From contig CAVTNM010000008.1 in NCBI GenBank assembly GCA_963736055.1, positions 186,001-250,000 of the forward strand: a stretch of 64,000 bases of DNA, in the 5' to 3' direction. Every line of letters starts with the position of its first letter. The stretch's first letter is position 1. Below the pieces are notes generated by a model. It worked only from the letters and a program-made list of their open reading frames with translations. It did no database searches and was not told the DNA's origin. Below, one piece after another: positions 62,494 through 64,000 of this stretch. Made by a program: the position numbers and the translations under genes. Source of the DNA: AC-32 sp963736055 (GTDB lineage Bacteria; Actinomycetota; Thermoleophilia; Gaiellales; Gaiellaceae).

Positions 62494-64000
62494 CCGACCG
62501 CGCCTCGACCAGGCACGTCTGGCGCTCGACACGCGTGCTCGCCAGGGAGGTCCAGGGGCTCTACGTCTGGGCCGCCGTCGCCGTGATCGTCTCCACGCTG
62601 ATCACACTCGCCGGCCCGGCACTCGTCGGCTACGGCGTCGACCACGGGATCGCAAAGGACGACCTTCACCCGCTCAACGTGGCCGCTGTCACGCTGCTCT
62701 GCCTGGCGCTGGCCAAGCCGTTCGTCGTGCGCGCCCAAACCCTCCTCGCCGCGACCGCGGGCGAGCGCTTCCTGGCGTCGTTGCGAACCGCCGCCTTCGA
62801 GAAGCTGCAGGTTCTGCCGCTCGGCTTCTTCGAGCGGGAGCGAACGGGCGTGCTCGTCTCGCGGCTCACTTCCGACGTCCAGGCATTGACAGAGTTCTTG
62901 CGCGAGGCGCTCGTCGAGGTGGTCGGAAGCGGCCTCCAGATCGTGCTCACGATCGGAGTGCTCGTGATCCTGTCGCCGAAACTGGCCGCCGTCTCGCTCG
63001 TCGCCTTGCCGGTCCTGACCCTCTCCAGCTGGGCCTTCCACCACAGCGCAGGCCGTGTCTACCTCGCGATCCGCGACCGCGTGGCGGAGACGCTGACGGC
63101 GCTTCAGGAGGGCCTCTCGGGCGTGCGGGTCGTGCAGGCCTTTCGCAGGGAGCAACGGACACTCGAGGCGTACCAGCCGCGCAGCCAGGCACAGATCGGC
63201 GCCTGGCAACGCGCCTCGTACGTGAACATCCGCCTCTTCACGATGATCCCGCTGGCGCAGACCGTTGCGTTGGTCGCCGTCCTGCTCGTCGCCGCCTCGA
63301 TGTACCAGAACGGCTCCATCTCGGAGGGGACGATCGCTGCATACGTCCTCTACCTGGTGCAGCTCTTCGACCCGATCGCGCGCTTCAGCGAGTGGCTCGG
63401 GGACTTCCGCCAGGGCCTCGCCGCCCTCGGCAAGCTCGTCGGCCTGCTCGAGACCGAGAGCGCCGTCGCGGAGCGGCCGGGCGCACACAGTCTTCCCGCC
63501 GAGGGCGCGGTCGAGCTGAGCGGTGTCACGTTCGGCTACGACCCGGACTCGCCCGTCGTCGAGGACGTTTCTCTACGACTGGAGACGGGCGAGCAGGTCG
63601 CACTGGTCGGCGTGACCGGCGCAGGGAAGTCGACGCTCGCGAAGCTGCTCACGCGGCAGTACGACCCGCAGTGCGGAACGATCGCGCTCGGCGGCGTCGA
63701 CCTGCGCGACGGGACGCTGGCCTCGCTCCGGCACCGGATCGTGATGCTCCCCCAGGAGGGCCATCTGTTCAGCGGCACGATCGCGGACAACGTGCGGCTG
63801 GCCGACCCTGAGGCCCCCGACGAGGCGGTGCTGCACGCGCTGGGCCAGATCGGCGCCCGCGAGCGCTTCACCTCGCTGCCCGATGGGATCCACACCGACG
63901 TCCAGACGCGAGGGGTGCGGCTCTCGGCCGGTGAGCGGCAACTCGTCGGGATCGCGCGCGTCGCGCTGGCCGATCCTGCCGTGATCGTCCTCGACGAGGC
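62490..64000 (+). CDS. ABC exporter half-transporter 2, 3' end outside window
   Basis: Second half of the heterodimer, 503 codons visible. Six helices, including YVWAAVAVIVSTLITLAG and LQIVLTIGVLVILSP. Walker A GVTGAGKSTLA, Q-loop LPQEGHLFSG, signature variant LSAGERQLVGIAR, and Walker B VIVLDEA with Glu at the window edge. The intact Glu here and Asp in partner 1 fit an asymmetric transporter (TM287/288 or BmrCD type). Substrate unknown; lipid or drug export is typical. Confidence 0.93.
   Translation, partial: MTDRASTRHVWRSTRVLAREVQGLYVWAAVAVIVSTLITLAGPALVGYGVDHGIAKDDLHPLNVAAVTLLCLALAKPFVVRAQTLLAATAGERFLASLRTAAFEKLQVLPLGFFERERTGVLVSRLTSDVQALTEFLREALVEVVGSGLQIVLTIGVLVILSPKLAAVSLVALPVLTLSSWAFHHSAGRVYLAIRDRVAETLTALQEGLSGVRVVQAFRREQRTLEAYQPRSQAQIGAWQRASYVNIRLFTMIPLAQTVALVAVLLVAASMYQNGSISEGTIAAYVLYLVQLFDPIARFSEWLGDFRQGLAALGKLVGLLETESAVAERPGAHSLPAEGAVELSGVTFGYDPDSPVVEDVSLRLETGEQVALVGVTGAGKSTLAKLLTRQYDPQCGTIALGGVDLRDGTLASLRHRIVMLPQEGHLFSGTIADNVRLADPEAPDEAVLHALGQIGARERFTSLPDGIHTDVQTRGVRLSAGERQLVGIARVALADPAVIVLDE

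Overview
The window is one continuous high-GC stretch (roughly 70 percent GC by eye, with many GTG and TTG starts) from an actinobacterium. The gene order clpC - radA - disA - carD - ispD - ispF - cysS, a DUF2469 protein, type III pantothenate kinase and a BTAD-family regulator point to Actinomycetota. The style (leaderless-looking starts, YVTN propellers, BTAD regulators, extremely dense packing) suggests a deep lineage such as Thermoleophilia/Gaiellales. That assignment is inference; no 16S gene or tRNA was seen here.

Layout. 1-14.7 kb, almost all on the minus strand, is a housekeeping block: clpC, a frameshifted EamA transporter, a secreted propeller, radA, disA (c-di-AMP synthesis), carD, ispD, a PHP phosphatase, ispF, a GNAT enzyme, a secreted protein, then a dienelactone hydrolase, a very short gltX and the 5' part of cysS. 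A frameshifted mutY on the plus strand interrupts it. 14.7-16.8 kb holds a small membrane ORF, a repeat-bearing spacer and a secreted DUF5666-like protein. 16.8-42.9 kb is a large surface-polysaccharide region: a polyprenyl-phosphate sugar transferase, two O-antigen-ligase/polymerase-like proteins, a GDP-mannose/UDP-glucose dehydrogenase, two nucleotide-sugar epimerases, six glycosyltransferases, a flippase, a C-methyltransferase, an SDR, an RmlC-like cupin, a DUF4910 peptidase, a secreted beta-helix, a Wzz/BY-kinase fusion and two polysaccharide deacetylases. A small protein with an LPFTG sorting signal sits near its left edge. 42.9-46.1 kb is housekeeping again (lysS, greA, dusB).

46.1-53.6 kb is an accessory island of secreted or sensor-like proteins: an SGNH hydrolase fused to fourteen YVTN-type propeller repeats, a decayed SGNH paralogue behind it, a BTAD regulator with a transmembrane segment and extracytoplasmic propeller (split by one frameshift), and a family-5 solute-binding protein. 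53.6-60.7 kb carries an alpha/beta hydrolase, coaX, DUF2469 and a folate set (folK, folB, folP) into which two tandem secreted subtilases on the opposite strand are inserted. 60.7-64 kb holds two ABC exporter half-transporters; the second runs off the window.

How the genes work together. The central cluster looks able to activate sugars, build a lipid-linked repeat unit, flip it, polymerise it and control chain length. DisA/RadA/ClpC/CarD form the stress and DNA-integrity block. The most unusual parts are the SGNH double propeller next to a propeller-bearing membrane regulator and a solute-binding protein, the twin subtilases inside the folate locus, the truncated glutamyl-tRNA synthetase, and a dispersed 36-37 nt repeat that starts exactly at gene stop codons. 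Three otherwise good genes (mutY, eamA, the BTAD regulator) each carry one apparent extra base. That may be real decay or sequence error.
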